From assembly GCA_017445585.1 (NCBI GenBank), contig JAFSTX010000068.1, positions 1 to 64,000 on the forward strand: DNA of 64,000 nucleotides, given 5' to 3'. The notes under the pieces were generated by a model. It had not been told where the DNA came from, made no database searches, and was given only the letters and a program-made list of their open reading frames with translations. Shown here piece by piece: positions 45,413 through 54,377 of the stretch. Position 1 is the first letter of the stretch, and each line of letters starts with the position of its first letter. The position numbers and the translations under genes were made by a program. Source of the stretch: Lachnospiraceae bacterium. Lineage in GTDB: Bacteria > Bacillota > Clostridia > Lachnospirales > Lachnospiraceae.

Positions 45413-46276
45413 ATGTTGCAATTGATCAAATTCGAAGCAAAAAAAACTCTGTTAAACAGACTGTTTGTCTTTTCAATGCTGATATCTTTGTGCGTTGCTC
45501 TATTAAGCGCAATTAACAACATCCACCTTGTTTTTTCAGAGCGCGAATACTATCGGCAGGCAGAGGAAATACTTGGAGCGTCCGTTAATCCTGATTATCC
45601 CGCATACAGCCTGTACAATTTCTGGATCGGTGAGGATTTTGGGACATTTCTCTCATCGCTGTTTTTCTTTCTGTTCCCTATTTTATCGTCTGCACCCAGC
45701 ATATGGATCTTTTTCACCGAGAAAAAAAGCGGATATATTAAAAGTATCTGTACGCGAACCGGTTTAGGCAAAATGTATATGGCAAAGTATATCGTATCTT
45801 TCTTATCGGGAGGAGCGGCAATAGCAATACCTATGACAGTTAATTTCATTGTTGTAGCAATGTTTGTACCCGCTGTTACTCCTGATATATATTATGATAC
45901 ATATTACACCGTTGTGCTGCCTTCGATGTTTTCCTCACTTTTTTATTCGGCCCCTCTTGCATACGTAATCCTTCGTATTATTCTTGCATTTTTCTTTGGT
46001 GGCTGTTTAGCTGTACTTGGGTTCTCTCTCGTTTTTTGTGTCTCAAGGCTATACATAGCGCTTCTGTTACCATTTCTTTCCGTACTGGCGGTCCATTACG
46101 GAGAAAGCATTATTCCCGAAAGACTTCTCCCTGGCGAACTGTCACCCGTATATATCGTGAGCGCACATGGATTTCTCTACAAGACACTTTGGGTCGCTAT
46201 TTGCGAACTTGCTTCCATGCTCATTATTTCTATTATCATCTATTTGCTCAAAGGAAAAAAGAAAGATGTTTTTTAA
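45413..46276 (+). CDS. ABC-2 type membrane subunit
   Basis: A 287-residue protein with six predicted membrane helices and an extracytoplasmic loop after helix 1 (VFSEREYYRQAEEILGA), the layout of ABC-2 permeases associated with bacitracin- or lantibiotic-type exporters. The ribosome site is poor, so translation may depend on coupling. It overlaps the next permease by 11 bp. Confidence 0.8.
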   Translation: MLQLIKFEAKKTLLNRLFVFSMLISLCVALLSAINNIHLVFSEREYYRQAEEILGASVNPDYPAYSLYNFWIGEDFGTFLSSLFFFLFPILSSAPSIWIFFTEKKSGYIKSICTRTGLGKMYMAKYIVSFLSGGAAIAIPMTVNFIVVAMFVPAVTPDIYYDTYYTVVLPSMFSSLFYSAPLAYVILRIILAFFFGGCLAVLGFSLVFCVSRLYIALLLPFLSVLAVHYGESIIPERLLPGELSPVYIVSAHGFLYKTLWVAICELASMLIISIIIYLLKGKKKDVF

Positions 46277-47111
46277 ATTATTAAAATATGATTTCAAAAA
46301 CGAATTATTCCAGCGTTTTAGAATAATAACCTTTCTCACTGTCATTATTATATGTGCTTTTTTTGATTATTTAAGCAAGGCAAACTCATTTATCCATTCG
46401 GGAAACAATGTCATAGACAAGTTGGGACTGGGGGATGCTTCAGTATATATTTTGGGCGGAATGAAAGAATTCTCACTGATCAGCGACAAACACTTCTTGT
46501 TCCCGGTTCTTTGGATGGTGATTTGTCTCCTGATTGCATACTATACCCTATACTATCCGCTTCGCGATCTTTTGGAATGCGGACAAAATATCCTGACGTC
46601 AAGCAAAAGCAGATCTCTGTGGTGGCTTTCCAAGCTTACATGGGTCTTTCTGTCTGTTTTCGTTCTGTTTGTAATGATTTATCTTGAAATAATAATACTA
46701 TGTATTGTTTCAGGTACACCCCTCGATCTTTCGTTATCCCGATCCGTAAATGTATTTTTTAATATGCACGGTCCCGACCTTCTTTTTCCTAACGAGCTAA
46801 TCGCCGAGACTTTTCTTCTGCCCTGGCTTGTCATGGCTGCCTGCTGCACAGTTCAATTGACCATGTCACTGTATATCAGACCGATATATAGCTTTACGAT
46901 AATGATCGCGATACTGCTTGCAAGCACCTATTATAAAAGCCCCTTTCTGATCGGCAATTACGCAATGCCAGTCAGAAGCAGCCGAATGGCTGTCGGGAAT
47001 ATACATGTCAGGACCGGGATCATTCTGTCCGTGAGCCTAATCATTCTGTCTGCATTCATCGGAATACTGAAATTCAGAAGATATGATATTATCAGGAGAG
47101 AGAACAATTAA
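46266..47111 (+). CDS. Second ABC-2 type membrane subunit
   Basis: A 281-residue protein beginning MFFKLLKYDFKNELFQRFR, with six predicted helices in the same layout as the preceding subunit. The start at 46266 is set by AAAGGAAAAAAG just upstream. The stop lies one base before the ATPase start, so the three transporter genes form one unit. Confidence 0.8.
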   Translation: MFFKLLKYDFKNELFQRFRIITFLTVIIICAFFDYLSKANSFIHSGNNVIDKLGLGDASVYILGGMKEFSLISDKHFLFPVLWMVICLLIAYYTLYYPLRDLLECGQNILTSSKSRSLWWLSKLTWVFLSVFVLFVMIYLEIIILCIVSGTPLDLSLSRSVNVFFNMHGPDLLFPNELIAETFLLPWLVMAACCTVQLTMSLYIRPIYSFTIMIAILLASTYYKSPFLIGNYAMPVRSSRMAVGNIHVRTGIILSVSLIILSAFIGILKFRRYDIIRRENN

Positions 47112-47112
47112 G

Positions 47113-47757
47113 ATGGCTATTGAATTAAAAGAAGTAACAAAGAAGCTTAATGGCAATACTGTAACAGATAACGTAAGCGTCATATTTCATCCCGGCGAAA
47201 TTGCCGGCCTGAAAGGTATTAACGGTTCGGGTAAAACAATGCTGATGCGTCTGATTTCCGGACTGATTTTCCCGACAAAGGGTAAAATACTGATAAATGG
47301 AGAGGAACTTGGTAAGGAGATCTCCTTCCCCAGAAGCCTTGGGATTCTTATCGAAAACCCGGCGTTTCTTGACTATTGTTCAGGTTTTCAAAACCTGAAG
47401 CTTCTCGCATCAATAAAAAATATAATAACCGACAGAGAAATAAATGACACCCTGATAAGAGTAGGTCTCGATCCAAATGACAAAAAGAAATATAAAAAAT
47501 ACTCTCTCGGAATGAAGCAGCGGCTTGGAATCGCAGCCGCAATTATGGAAAGCCCTGACATCGTCATCCTCGACGAACCAACAAATTCGCTTGATACCGA
47601 AGGCATAGCTCTTGTAAAGCAGATTCTGGCAGAAGAAAAACAACGCGGAGCTACGGTCATTATATCCTGTCACGATTCGACGATTCTGACAGAAATGTCA
47701 GATATCGTATATACAATCAGCAACGGCAGGTTGTTCACCGGTGAAGGAGTCTCATGA
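47113..47757 (+). CDS. ABC transporter ATPase
   Basis: A 214-residue ATP-binding subunit: Walker A GINGSGKT, signature YSLGMKQRLGIA, Walker B VILDEPTNSLD and the switch His in ISCHDS. The LGMKQR signature is typical of BcrA/NatA-type exporters of peptides and antibiotics. It powers the two ABC-2 subunits before it. Its stop overlaps the next start by four bases. Confidence 0.93.
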   Translation: MAIELKEVTKKLNGNTVTDNVSVIFHPGEIAGLKGINGSGKTMLMRLISGLIFPTKGKILINGEELGKEISFPRSLGILIENPAFLDYCSGFQNLKLLASIKNIITDREINDTLIRVGLDPNDKKKYKKYSLGMKQRLGIAAAIMESPDIVILDEPTNSLDTEGIALVKQILAEEKQRGATVIISCHDSTILTEMSDIVYTISNGRLFTGEGVS

Positions 47758-48356
47758 TGATCAAAAGAATTTCAACCGGCGTTTTAATCGCTCTTGGCAT
47801 GTTAGGTATCGGACTAAGGATCTATGGTGTTAATTTGGAAATAGTCCTGCCTGAAACGATTACATATGCTGAACGTGAGATCGTTCCCTTTGAAAACGAT
47901 TTCTTCTGGCAGGAGAAAGAAAACAGCAGCGGTTATGAAGTCTGCGTTCTGTCATCATATATCAAAGAGTATTCAGAATATATGTCCGAACTTGGCGAAA
48001 CCGAAAACTATTTAGACGAGGGTTACAGACCTGACTTTATCTATGTGCTGGAAGTTCTGGTCAAAAACACGAATACCGACGAAGAAGTTGGACGCGGATT
48101 TGACTTTATCGACATGCGCGTGCAGGCAATTAACGAAACCCTTCAGGTTAACCTGAGACTTTTTGAACTCCTGTACCCTGACCTGGGGGCTGTTGACGGT
48201 TTTCGAATCAGACCTGGCACGGAGAAAGTAATGACTTTGCCTTACACCAGATCATATGCTCAAAACGGTTTTGAAACTCTTGATGAGATGAAATCTAAGC
48301 AGTTCTATCTTCTTTTATCCATGTTTCCTCACAAAAAGATGATCCTTCTGGATTGA
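47754..48356 (+). CDS. Membrane-anchored accessory protein, DUF5028-like
   Basis: A 200-residue protein with one N-terminal helix (ISTGVLIALGMLGIGLRIYG) and an extracytoplasmic domain. It shares a similar late element with the lipoprotein at 44724 (R-P-G-T-E-K-V-M-T-L-P-Y here), so both probably belong to the DUF5028-like group. It is the last gene of the locus, coupled to the ATPase by ATGATG overlap, and is followed by a strong terminator. Confidence 0.6.
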   Translation: MMIKRISTGVLIALGMLGIGLRIYGVNLEIVLPETITYAEREIVPFENDFFWQEKENSSGYEVCVLSSYIKEYSEYMSELGETENYLDEGYRPDFIYVLEVLVKNTNTDEEVGRGFDFIDMRVQAINETLQVNLRLFELLYPDLGAVDGFRIRPGTEKVMTLPYTRSYAQNGFETLDEMKSKQFYLLLSMFPHKKMILLD

Positions 48357-48430
48357 TTCCATACAAAAGCATTGATTGCACGTTCTGTTTTCAGCATTCC
48401 CGGCATCACAGGAAACCGTATTTATGTTCA

Positions 48431-48470
48431 AAGAGAAAGCCCACGGCGCGATGCCGCGGGCTTTCTCTTC
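48431..48470. terminator. Bidirectional terminator
   Basis: GAGAAAGCCC...GGGCTTTCTC with an inner GGC/GCC step, between the plus-strand ABC locus and the minus-strand rubrerythrin gene. Confidence 0.85.
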
Positions 48471-48518
48471 AGTATGAGCAGCCCAATCCGGCCGCTTTAC
48501 TCATATGATCCACACGGG

Positions 48519-49169
48519 TCAATAATTCTCTGCGTTGACCTCAAAATAGCTCTGAGGATGGTTGCAGACAGGGCAGACGTCGGGAGCCTGAGTTCCGACT
48601 ACGATGTGGCCGCAGTTGCGGCACTCCCATACCTTCACTTCGCTCTTTGCGAAGACCTGCTGCATCTCGACGTTACTAAGCAGCGCGCGATAACGCTCCT
48701 CATGATGCTTCTCGATGGCGGCTACGCCGCGGAACTTCGCAGCCAGCTCGGGGAACCCTTCCTTCTCGGCGGTGGCGGCGAAATCCTCATACATATCGGT
48801 CCACTCGAAGTTCTCGCCCTCGGCAGCGGCCTTAAGGTTAGCGGCTGTATCACCGATGCCCTTCAGTTCCTTGAACCAGAGCTTTGCATGCTCCTTCTCG
48901 TTATCAGCGGTCTTAAGGAAAAGCGCCGCGATCTGCTCATATCCCTCTTTCTTCGCTACGGATGCGAAATAGGTATACTTGTTGCGGGCCTGTGACTCGC
49001 CTGCGAAAGCAGCCTGCAGATTCTTCTCGGTCTGAGTACCTGCGTAAGGATTAGCTGCTTCTATCTTCTCGAGCTTGTCGCCTGTCGCCTTGCAAAGAGG
49101 GCATACGGGGGTCTCGCCGTCAGCTGCTTCAAAAACTTCTCCGCAGATCTTGCATTTGTACTGTGCCAT
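48519..49169 (-). CDS. Rubrerythrin with rubredoxin domains at both ends
   Basis: A 216-residue non-haem iron peroxidase for oxidative stress in anaerobes. Residues ~5-35 form a rubredoxin-like knuckle pair ([13 protein letters not shown]), residues ~55-165 the ferritin-like diiron domain ([25 protein letters not shown]), and the last ~35 a second rubredoxin (CRNCGHI, CPVC). Ordinary rubrerythrins have one at the C-terminus, reverse ones one at the N-terminus; this has both. The start at 49169 follows AGGAGGT. Confidence 0.93.
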   Translation of the reverse strand: MAQYKCKICGEVFEAADGETPVCPLCKATGDKLEKIEAANPYAGTQTEKNLQAAFAGESQARNKYTYFASVAKKEGYEQIAALFLKTADNEKEHAKLWFKELKGIGDTAANLKAAAEGENFEWTDMYEDFAATAEKEGFPELAAKFRGVAAIEKHHEERYRALLSNVEMQQVFAKSEVKVWECRNCGHIVVGTQAPDVCPVCNHPQSYFEVNAENY

Positions 49170-49215
49170 TTTTTTACCTCCTGAAAAAAAGTCCAATGTG
49201 TATGCTTACAAAATG

Positions 49216-49244
49216 ATTATATACGGTTAAAGGTCAGTGTTCAA
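49216..49244 (-). promoter_or_regulatory. Promoter of the rubrerythrin gene
   Basis: TTGAAC (49239-49244), 17-bp spacer, TATAAT (49216-49221) on the minus strand, directly after the pta stop. Confidence 0.75.
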
Positions 49245-49251
49245 ACCTTTT

Positions 49252-50244
49252 TTACTGCATCTGGCACTGGACGGCCGTAATAGCGGTAACGCCCACGATA
49301 TCGTCGGCGGAGCAGCCGCGGGACAGGTCGTTCACGGGAGCGGCTATACCCTGGGTCATGGGGCCGTAAGCCTCTGCCTTGCCGAGACGCTGGACAAGCT
49401 TGTAGCCGATATTTCCGGCGTCGAGATTAGGGAAGATCAGGACGTTCGCCTTGCCGGCTACCGGACTGCCGGGAGCCTTGGAAGCTCCGACCGAAGGAAC
49501 GATGGCGGCATCCAGCTGGAGCTCGCCGTCGCAGTTCAGATCGGGGAACTGCTCGTGAGCAGCCGCCACGGCAGCGGTGACTTTGTCGACGAGTGCGTGC
49601 TTCGCGCTGCCCTTTGAAGAGTGGCTGAGGAAAGCGACTCTGGCGTCGTGGCTGACGAGCGCCTTAAAGGACTCGGCGCTTGAGTATGCGATGGAAGCCA
49701 GCTCATCAGATGTGGGATCCTGGCACAGACCGCAGTCAGAGAAGACGAAAGTGCCGTTCTCGCCGTATTCGCAGTCCGGAACGACCATGATGAAGAACGA
49801 GGAGACCAGCTTCGTGCCGGGCTTGGTCTTGAGGACCTGCAGGCAGGGACGAAGGGTATTAGCGGTGGAGTGGCAGGCGCCGGATACGAGGCCGTCGGCA
49901 TCCCCCATCTTGATCATCATAACGCCGTAATAGGTATAGTCGGTAAGCAGGATCTCGCGTGCCTGCTCGGGAGTCATGCCCTTCTTTGAGCGCAGCTCCA
50001 CGAGCTTATCGATATAGCTCTGAGTGCGGGGATCGGTGGTGGGATCGACCTTGGTGATGCCGGTCAGATCGTACTGAGGAAACTTCGCGAAATCCTCCTC
50101 CGTACCGATCATGATGAGGTTCGCAAAGCCCTCCTTCATAATGGTCACGGCCGCCTCATAGGTGCGGGCATCCATGGACTCCGGCAGGATGATGGTCTTC
50201 TTGTCCTGCGCCGCTCTCTGCTTGATAGTGTCAATAAAACTCAT
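49252..50244 (-). CDS. pta: Phosphate acetyltransferase
   Basis: A 330-residue single-domain Pta (PTA_PTB fold) that interconverts acetyl-CoA and acetyl phosphate in the acetate pathway. Conserved segments include LPESMDARTYEAA, G-D-A-D-G-L-V-S-G, FVFSDCGLCQDPTSDELA, GELQLDAAIVP and the C-terminal F-P-N-L-D-A-G-N-I-G-Y-K. The start at 50244 is set by AAAGGAG; an ATG-like start 17 codons earlier is not. No ackA gene is adjacent, which is unusual in Clostridia. Confidence 0.95.
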   Translation of the reverse strand: MSFIDTIKQRAAQDKKTIILPESMDARTYEAAVTIMKEGFANLIMIGTEEDFAKFPQYDLTGITKVDPTTDPRTQSYIDKLVELRSKKGMTPEQAREILLTDYTYYGVMMIKMGDADGLVSGACHSTANTLRPCLQVLKTKPGTKLVSSFFIMVVPDCEYGENGTFVFSDCGLCQDPTSDELASIAYSSAESFKALVSHDARVAFLSHSSKGSAKHALVDKVTAAVAAAHEQFPDLNCDGELQLDAAIVPSVGASKAPGSPVAGKANVLIFPNLDAGNIGYKLVQRLGKAEAYGPMTQGIAAPVNDLSRGCSADDIVGVTAITAVQCQMQ

Positions 50245-50383
50245 AATTTGCTCCTTTCGGTTTGCGGATGACTTATATGGATAGTTTACTTGCAAAGACC
50301 GTTAAAATCAAGAGAATCCTTCTCTTTTCGCCTGAGGCTTATTGAACGGGGCCATGCGATTTTTTCATGGCTCAGGAGTACTG

Positions 50384-52018
50384 TCAGTTCTCGTCCTCTT
50401 CCTTCTGGGCGACGTAGACCTGACGCTTCATCGCCATCTCATCGCTGGCCAGATACTCGTCGTAAGTCGTTATCTTGTCGATGAGTTTTCCACCGATCAG
50501 CTCCATGATACGGTTCGCTGTGGTCTGTACGATCTGGTGATCGCGTGTCGCAAAGATAATGACTCCCGGGAATTTGACCATACCGTTGTTCAGTGCGGTG
50601 ATGGATTCCATGTCGAGATGGTTCGTCGGCTCATCAAAGAGCAGTACGTTTGCACCGGAGATCATCATCTTGGAGAACATGCAGCGCACCCTCTCGCCTC
50701 CTGAGAGTACCGGCAGATGCTTCATCCCGTCGTCTCCGGCAAAGAGCATACGGCCGAGGAAACCACGCACATATGTGACGTCCTTGATCGCAGAGTATCC
50801 CGTGAGCCAGTCGGTGATAGTATAGTCGGCCTTAAACTCGGCGGAGCTGTCCTTGGGGAAATACGCCTGACTCGTGGTCACGCCCCACTTGTATGAGCCT
50901 TCGTCGGGCTCCAGTTCTCCGCTGATTATCTGGAAGAGAGTGGTCTTTGCGAGCTCGTCCGAGCCGACCAGAGCCACCTTGTCGTCATGTCCCAGGACAA
51001 ATGACACATGATCCAGCACCAGTTTTCCGTCCACGGTCTTGGTCAGATCCTTTACCTCCAGGACCTCATTGCCTATGCTGCGCTCAGGCCTGAAGTCGAT
51101 ATAGGGATACTTGCGGCTGGAAGGCTTGATCTCCTCGAGCTGGATCTTCTCAAGCGCACGTTTTCTGGACGTGGCCTGCTTGGACTTCGAAGCGTTCGCG
51201 GCAAAGCGCGAAATGAACTCCTGCAGCTCCTTGATCTTCTCTTCTTTTTTCTTGTTCTCTTCCTTCATCTGACGGATCATCAGCTGTGAGGATTCATACC
51301 AGAAGTCGTAGTTGCCCGCGTAGAGCTGGATCTTGCCGTAATCGATATCGGCGATCTGAGTACAGACTTTGTTCAGGAAATATCTGTCGTGCGAAACCAC
51401 GATGACCGTGTTCTCGAAGTTGATCAGGAACTCCTCGAGCCACGCGATGGCTGCGAGGTCAAGATGGTTCGTGGGCTCGTCGAGCAGCAGGATATCCGGG
51501 TTGCCGAAAAGCGCCTGTGCCAACAGGACCTTAACCTTAAGGCTGCCGGGCAGGGTCTTCATCAGCTCGTAGTGGTGCTCTGTCTCGACGCCGAGGCCGT
51601 TAAGCAGGGCAGCCGCGTTCGATTCGGCTTCCCAGCCGTCCATCTCTGCGAATTCCGTCTCGAGCTCGCTGGCTCTGATGCCGTCTTCATCAGAGAAATC
51701 AGGCTTGGCATAGAGCGCGTCCTTTTCCTTCATGATCTCGACGAGACGCGGATTGCCCAGCATGACCGTGTCAATGACGGTCTCTTCGTCGTATTTGAAA
51801 TGGTCCTGCTTGAGGAACGAGATGCGCTCACCGGGCGTAACTATGACTTCTCCGCTCGTGGGCTCAAGCTCTCCGGTGAGGATACGCAGAAAAGTGGATT
51901 TGCCTGCGCCGTTTGCGCCGATCAGTCCGTAGCAGTGGCCCGGGACGAATTTGACGTTAACGTCCTCAAAGAGGGCTTTTTTTCCGAATCTTAAACTTAC
52001 GTTGCTTGCCTGGATCAT
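50384..52018 (-). CDS. ABC-F ATPase (YbiT-like)
   Basis: A 544-residue ABC-F protein with two ATPase domains. The first has Walker A IGANGAGKST, signature LPGSLK and LLDEPTNHLD; the second has LVGSDELAKTT in place of canonical Walker A, signature LSGGERVR and LFDEPTNHLD. The linker between them is rich in Lys and Glu (EENKKKEEKIKELQEF). Family members act on the ribosome as translation factors. The second P-loop lacks the usual G-K-[ST] (S-D-E-L-A-K-T-T), as in YbiT homologs. Confidence 0.9.
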   Translation of the reverse strand: MIQASNVSLRFGKKALFEDVNVKFVPGHCYGLIGANGAGKSTFLRILTGELEPTSGEVIVTPGERISFLKQDHFKYDEETVIDTVMLGNPRLVEIMKEKDALYAKPDFSDEDGIRASELETEFAEMDGWEAESNAAALLNGLGVETEHHYELMKTLPGSLKVKVLLAQALFGNPDILLLDEPTNHLDLAAIAWLEEFLINFENTVIVVSHDRYFLNKVCTQIADIDYGKIQLYAGNYDFWYESSQLMIRQMKEENKKKEEKIKELQEFISRFAANASKSKQATSRKRALEKIQLEEIKPSSRKYPYIDFRPERSIGNEVLEVKDLTKTVDGKLVLDHVSFVLGHDDKVALVGSDELAKTTLFQIISGELEPDEGSYKWGVTTSQAYFPKDSSAEFKADYTITDWLTGYSAIKDVTYVRGFLGRMLFAGDDGMKHLPVLSGGERVRCMFSKMMISGANVLLFDEPTNHLDMESITALNNGMVKFPGVIIFATRDHQIVQTTANRIMELIGGKLIDKITTYDEYLASDEMAMKRQVYVAQKEEDEN

Positions 52019-52110
52019 TTCATTCCTTTCAAAACATCTTTATTTCGTGCGCTTTTGAACGCGCAGCGGCGCATTCAGATCAGCATTAAGCATAAACTGC
52101 TTCAAATATA

Positions 52111-53022
52111 TTAAAACTCCGGCGGATAGAGACCCTCAGCCTCCATGCGGGCTATCGCTTCGACGACCGACTGCTTGTCCTCGGCATACGTGACGCCGTA
52201 CCAGACGTCGGGCGTGGAGAGTACTTTGACGCTCGCGCCGCGGCCGAGCAGAGCCGAGACGACGCTCGGCACGTAGTACTCTGCCTTCATGGGATTCTCG
52301 GCGAGCGCCTTGTCGAGGAAAGCAGGGAACATCTCCCATGCAGCGTCGAGATAATTGCGGTTAAAGCCCCAGAGATTCATCGAAACCGGCGTGTCATCCG
52401 GCAGAGCAACCCATGATTTTCCCTCATCGATCGTATATTCCGGATGTCCGTCGTGCTTCTCGATACGCGTGCGCTCAATAATGCTCGTAAGCATACCGTT
52501 TTCGTCAGTTTCGCAGACTCCGCGCGAGACGCTGCCGTTCTCTGTCAGGGTATTGATCAGATGAAATCCCGACATGACGTAGCCATAGTCGTCCTCGCTC
52601 GAGATGCGGCTGAGGAACCCGTAAAGATCACGGAACGCATGCTTGCCGTAGTAATCGTCGGCATTGATGACCGCGAAAGGTCCATTGACCTTGTCTCTCG
52701 CAGAGAGCAGCGCATGCGCAGTGCCCCAGGGCTTCGTCCTGCCGTCCGGCACGCTGTATCCCTCCGGCAGATCGTCGACCGTCTGGAATGCATAGTCCAC
52801 ATCCATATACCGTGAAGCTCTGGCTCCGACCGTCTCGCGGAATATCTGCTCCATCTCAGGTTTGATGATAAATACTGCTCTCTCAAATCCCGCTTTATGA
52901 GCGTCATAAAGCGAAAAATCCATTATGATATGACCGGCCTTATCCACAGGATCCACCTGCTTCATGCCGCCGTAACGCGAGCCCATACCGGCTGCCATTA
53001 TTACCAGACAAGGTTTGTCCAT
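52111..53022 (-). CDS. Sugar nucleotidyltransferase
   Basis: A 303-residue NTP-transferase-fold protein. The nucleotide-binding motif is MAAGMGSRYGGMKQ, the metal-binding region VINADDYYG and a later basic motif IERTRIEKHDG. It resembles sugar-1-phosphate nucleotidyltransferases, but lacks a C-terminal hexapeptide domain and the exact sugar is unknown. I chose the ATG at 53022 because GGGAGG lies upstream; a longer frame runs into the promoter region. Confidence 0.85.
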   Translation of the reverse strand: MDKPCLVIMAAGMGSRYGGMKQVDPVDKAGHIIMDFSLYDAHKAGFERAVFIIKPEMEQIFRETVGARASRYMDVDYAFQTVDDLPEGYSVPDGRTKPWGTAHALLSARDKVNGPFAVINADDYYGKHAFRDLYGFLSRISSEDDYGYVMSGFHLINTLTENGSVSRGVCETDENGMLTSIIERTRIEKHDGHPEYTIDEGKSWVALPDDTPVSMNLWGFNRNYLDAAWEMFPAFLDKALAENPMKAEYYVPSVVSALLGRGASVKVLSTPDVWYGVTYAEDKQSVVEAIARMEAEGLYPPEF

Positions 53023-53111
53023 AGTTATCCTCCCTATTGATTTACCGCGGGATATGTTACCATAAAAACACAAAACTATCCACTGGTTTTTGACGTTTGA
53101 GAGTATCAGAA

Positions 53112-53136
53112 AGCCCGAAGCCGCCGGCTCCGGGCT
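53112..53136 (-). terminator. Terminator after the PRPP synthase gene
   Basis: AGCCCGAAGCC-gcc-GGCTCCGGGCT, an 11-bp stem with one mismatch, 8 bp beyond the stop, followed on the minus strand by TTTCTG. Confidence 0.75.
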
Positions 53137-53143
53137 GATGGTT

Positions 53144-54331
53144 TTACTGCTGGGCTTTCCTTGCCTGTTTCTCTCTGTATGCAGCGAGTCTGGTCTTGAT
53201 CTTCTGCTGGGGGAAGAGCAGCGGTTCGATGGACGAATCATGGTTCAGCGTGTCAATGATGAGCGCGAGGAACTTGCTCAGATCCACGCTGGTGTAGTAT
53301 TTGCGTTTCAGAGTCTCGGGGCTCTGATAGATGCTGTTCGTGGTAAAGATCCTTGTGATGAGCTCGTCCTCGACGGCTTTGTCAAAGACCGTCATACCCT
53401 TCGTGAACAGTCCGAAGGTAGAGAAGACGAAGATTCTCTTCGCGCTGCGGGCCTTGAGCTGGCGTGCGACATCGATCATGGAATCGCCTGAGGCGATCAT
53501 ATCGTCCACTATGATTACGTCCTTGCCTTCGACGCTGGAGCCGAGGAATTCGTGAGCTACGATAGGGTTCTTGCCGTCCACGATCCTGGAATAATCCCTG
53601 CGCTTGTAGAACATGCCCACGTCCAGTCCGAGGTAGTTCGAATACTCGATGGCACGGCCGATGGCTCCCTCGTCAGGGCTGATGACCATCATGTGATCCG
53701 AATCGATGCACAGGTCCGGTACTGTCTTAAGGAGGGCTTTTATGTTCTGGTAGACCGGATTGATCGATTCAAAAGAATGATAGGGGATCGCATTTGAAAC
53801 CCTGGGATCATGCGCGTCAAAAGTAATGATGTTGCGGACGCCTATATTCACCAGCTCCTGAAGGGCCATGGCGCAGTCGAGAGACTCTCTGGCGGTACGC
53901 CTGTGCTGACGGCTCTCATAGAGGAATGGCATAATCACGGTGATACGCTTCGCTCTGGCGCCGGCTGCCGCGACTATACGCTTGATGTTCTGGAAATGAT
54001 CGTCGGGAGAAAGGGGTATCTGCCTGCCGTACATATCATAGGTGACGCTGTAGTTAGTAACGTCGCAGAGCAGATAGAGATCGTCTCCTCTGACAGACTG
54101 CTTGATCAGGCCCTTGGCCTCGCCCGAGCCGAATCTGGGAAGAGCGATGTCCACCATGTAGGAATCCTTGTGATAACCGTCCACACTGTTCTGCCTGCCG
54201 GCGCGCCACATGGCGATATAGGCGTCCACTCTCTCCGCGATCTCCTCGCAGCCCGGAAGCGCGACGATACCGAGCGAGCCGTAAGGTATGGTATTGGCGT
54301 AGGTAGTGTCGCTTGGTTGTTGTTTGTTCAT
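53144..54331 (-). CDS. prs: Ribose-phosphate pyrophosphokinase, long form
   Basis: Makes PRPP from ribose 5-phosphate and ATP. 395 residues, longer than the usual ~315. Conserved parts: R-Q-H-R-R-x-A-R-E-S for ATP, F-D-A-H-D-P-R and the PRPP loop VIIVDDMIASGDSM. The N-terminus is extended and the C-terminus ends in a lysine-rich helix (KIKTRLAAYREKQARK). Residue pattern R-Q-H-R-R and variant flexible-loop region set it apart from classical PrsA, so regulation by Pi/ADP may differ. Confidence 0.92.
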   Translation of the reverse strand: MNKQQPSDTTYANTIPYGSLGIVALPGCEEIAERVDAYIAMWRAGRQNSVDGYHKDSYMVDIALPRFGSGEAKGLIKQSVRGDDLYLLCDVTNYSVTYDMYGRQIPLSPDDHFQNIKRIVAAAGARAKRITVIMPFLYESRQHRRTARESLDCAMALQELVNIGVRNIITFDAHDPRVSNAIPYHSFESINPVYQNIKALLKTVPDLCIDSDHMMVISPDEGAIGRAIEYSNYLGLDVGMFYKRRDYSRIVDGKNPIVAHEFLGSSVEGKDVIIVDDMIASGDSMIDVARQLKARSAKRIFVFSTFGLFTKGMTVFDKAVEDELITRIFTTNSIYQSPETLKRKYYTSVDLSKFLALIIDTLNHDSSIEPLLFPQQKIKTRLAAYREKQARKAQQ

Positions 54332-54377
54332 AAAAGCCTCCTTAAAAACAGTTATTACATCCCTGACGGGTCAAAAA

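Noticed and set aside
48372..48995. A 207-codon plus-strand gene opposite rubrerythrin
   Set aside because: It is the antisense shadow of the rubrerythrin gene and its terminator region.
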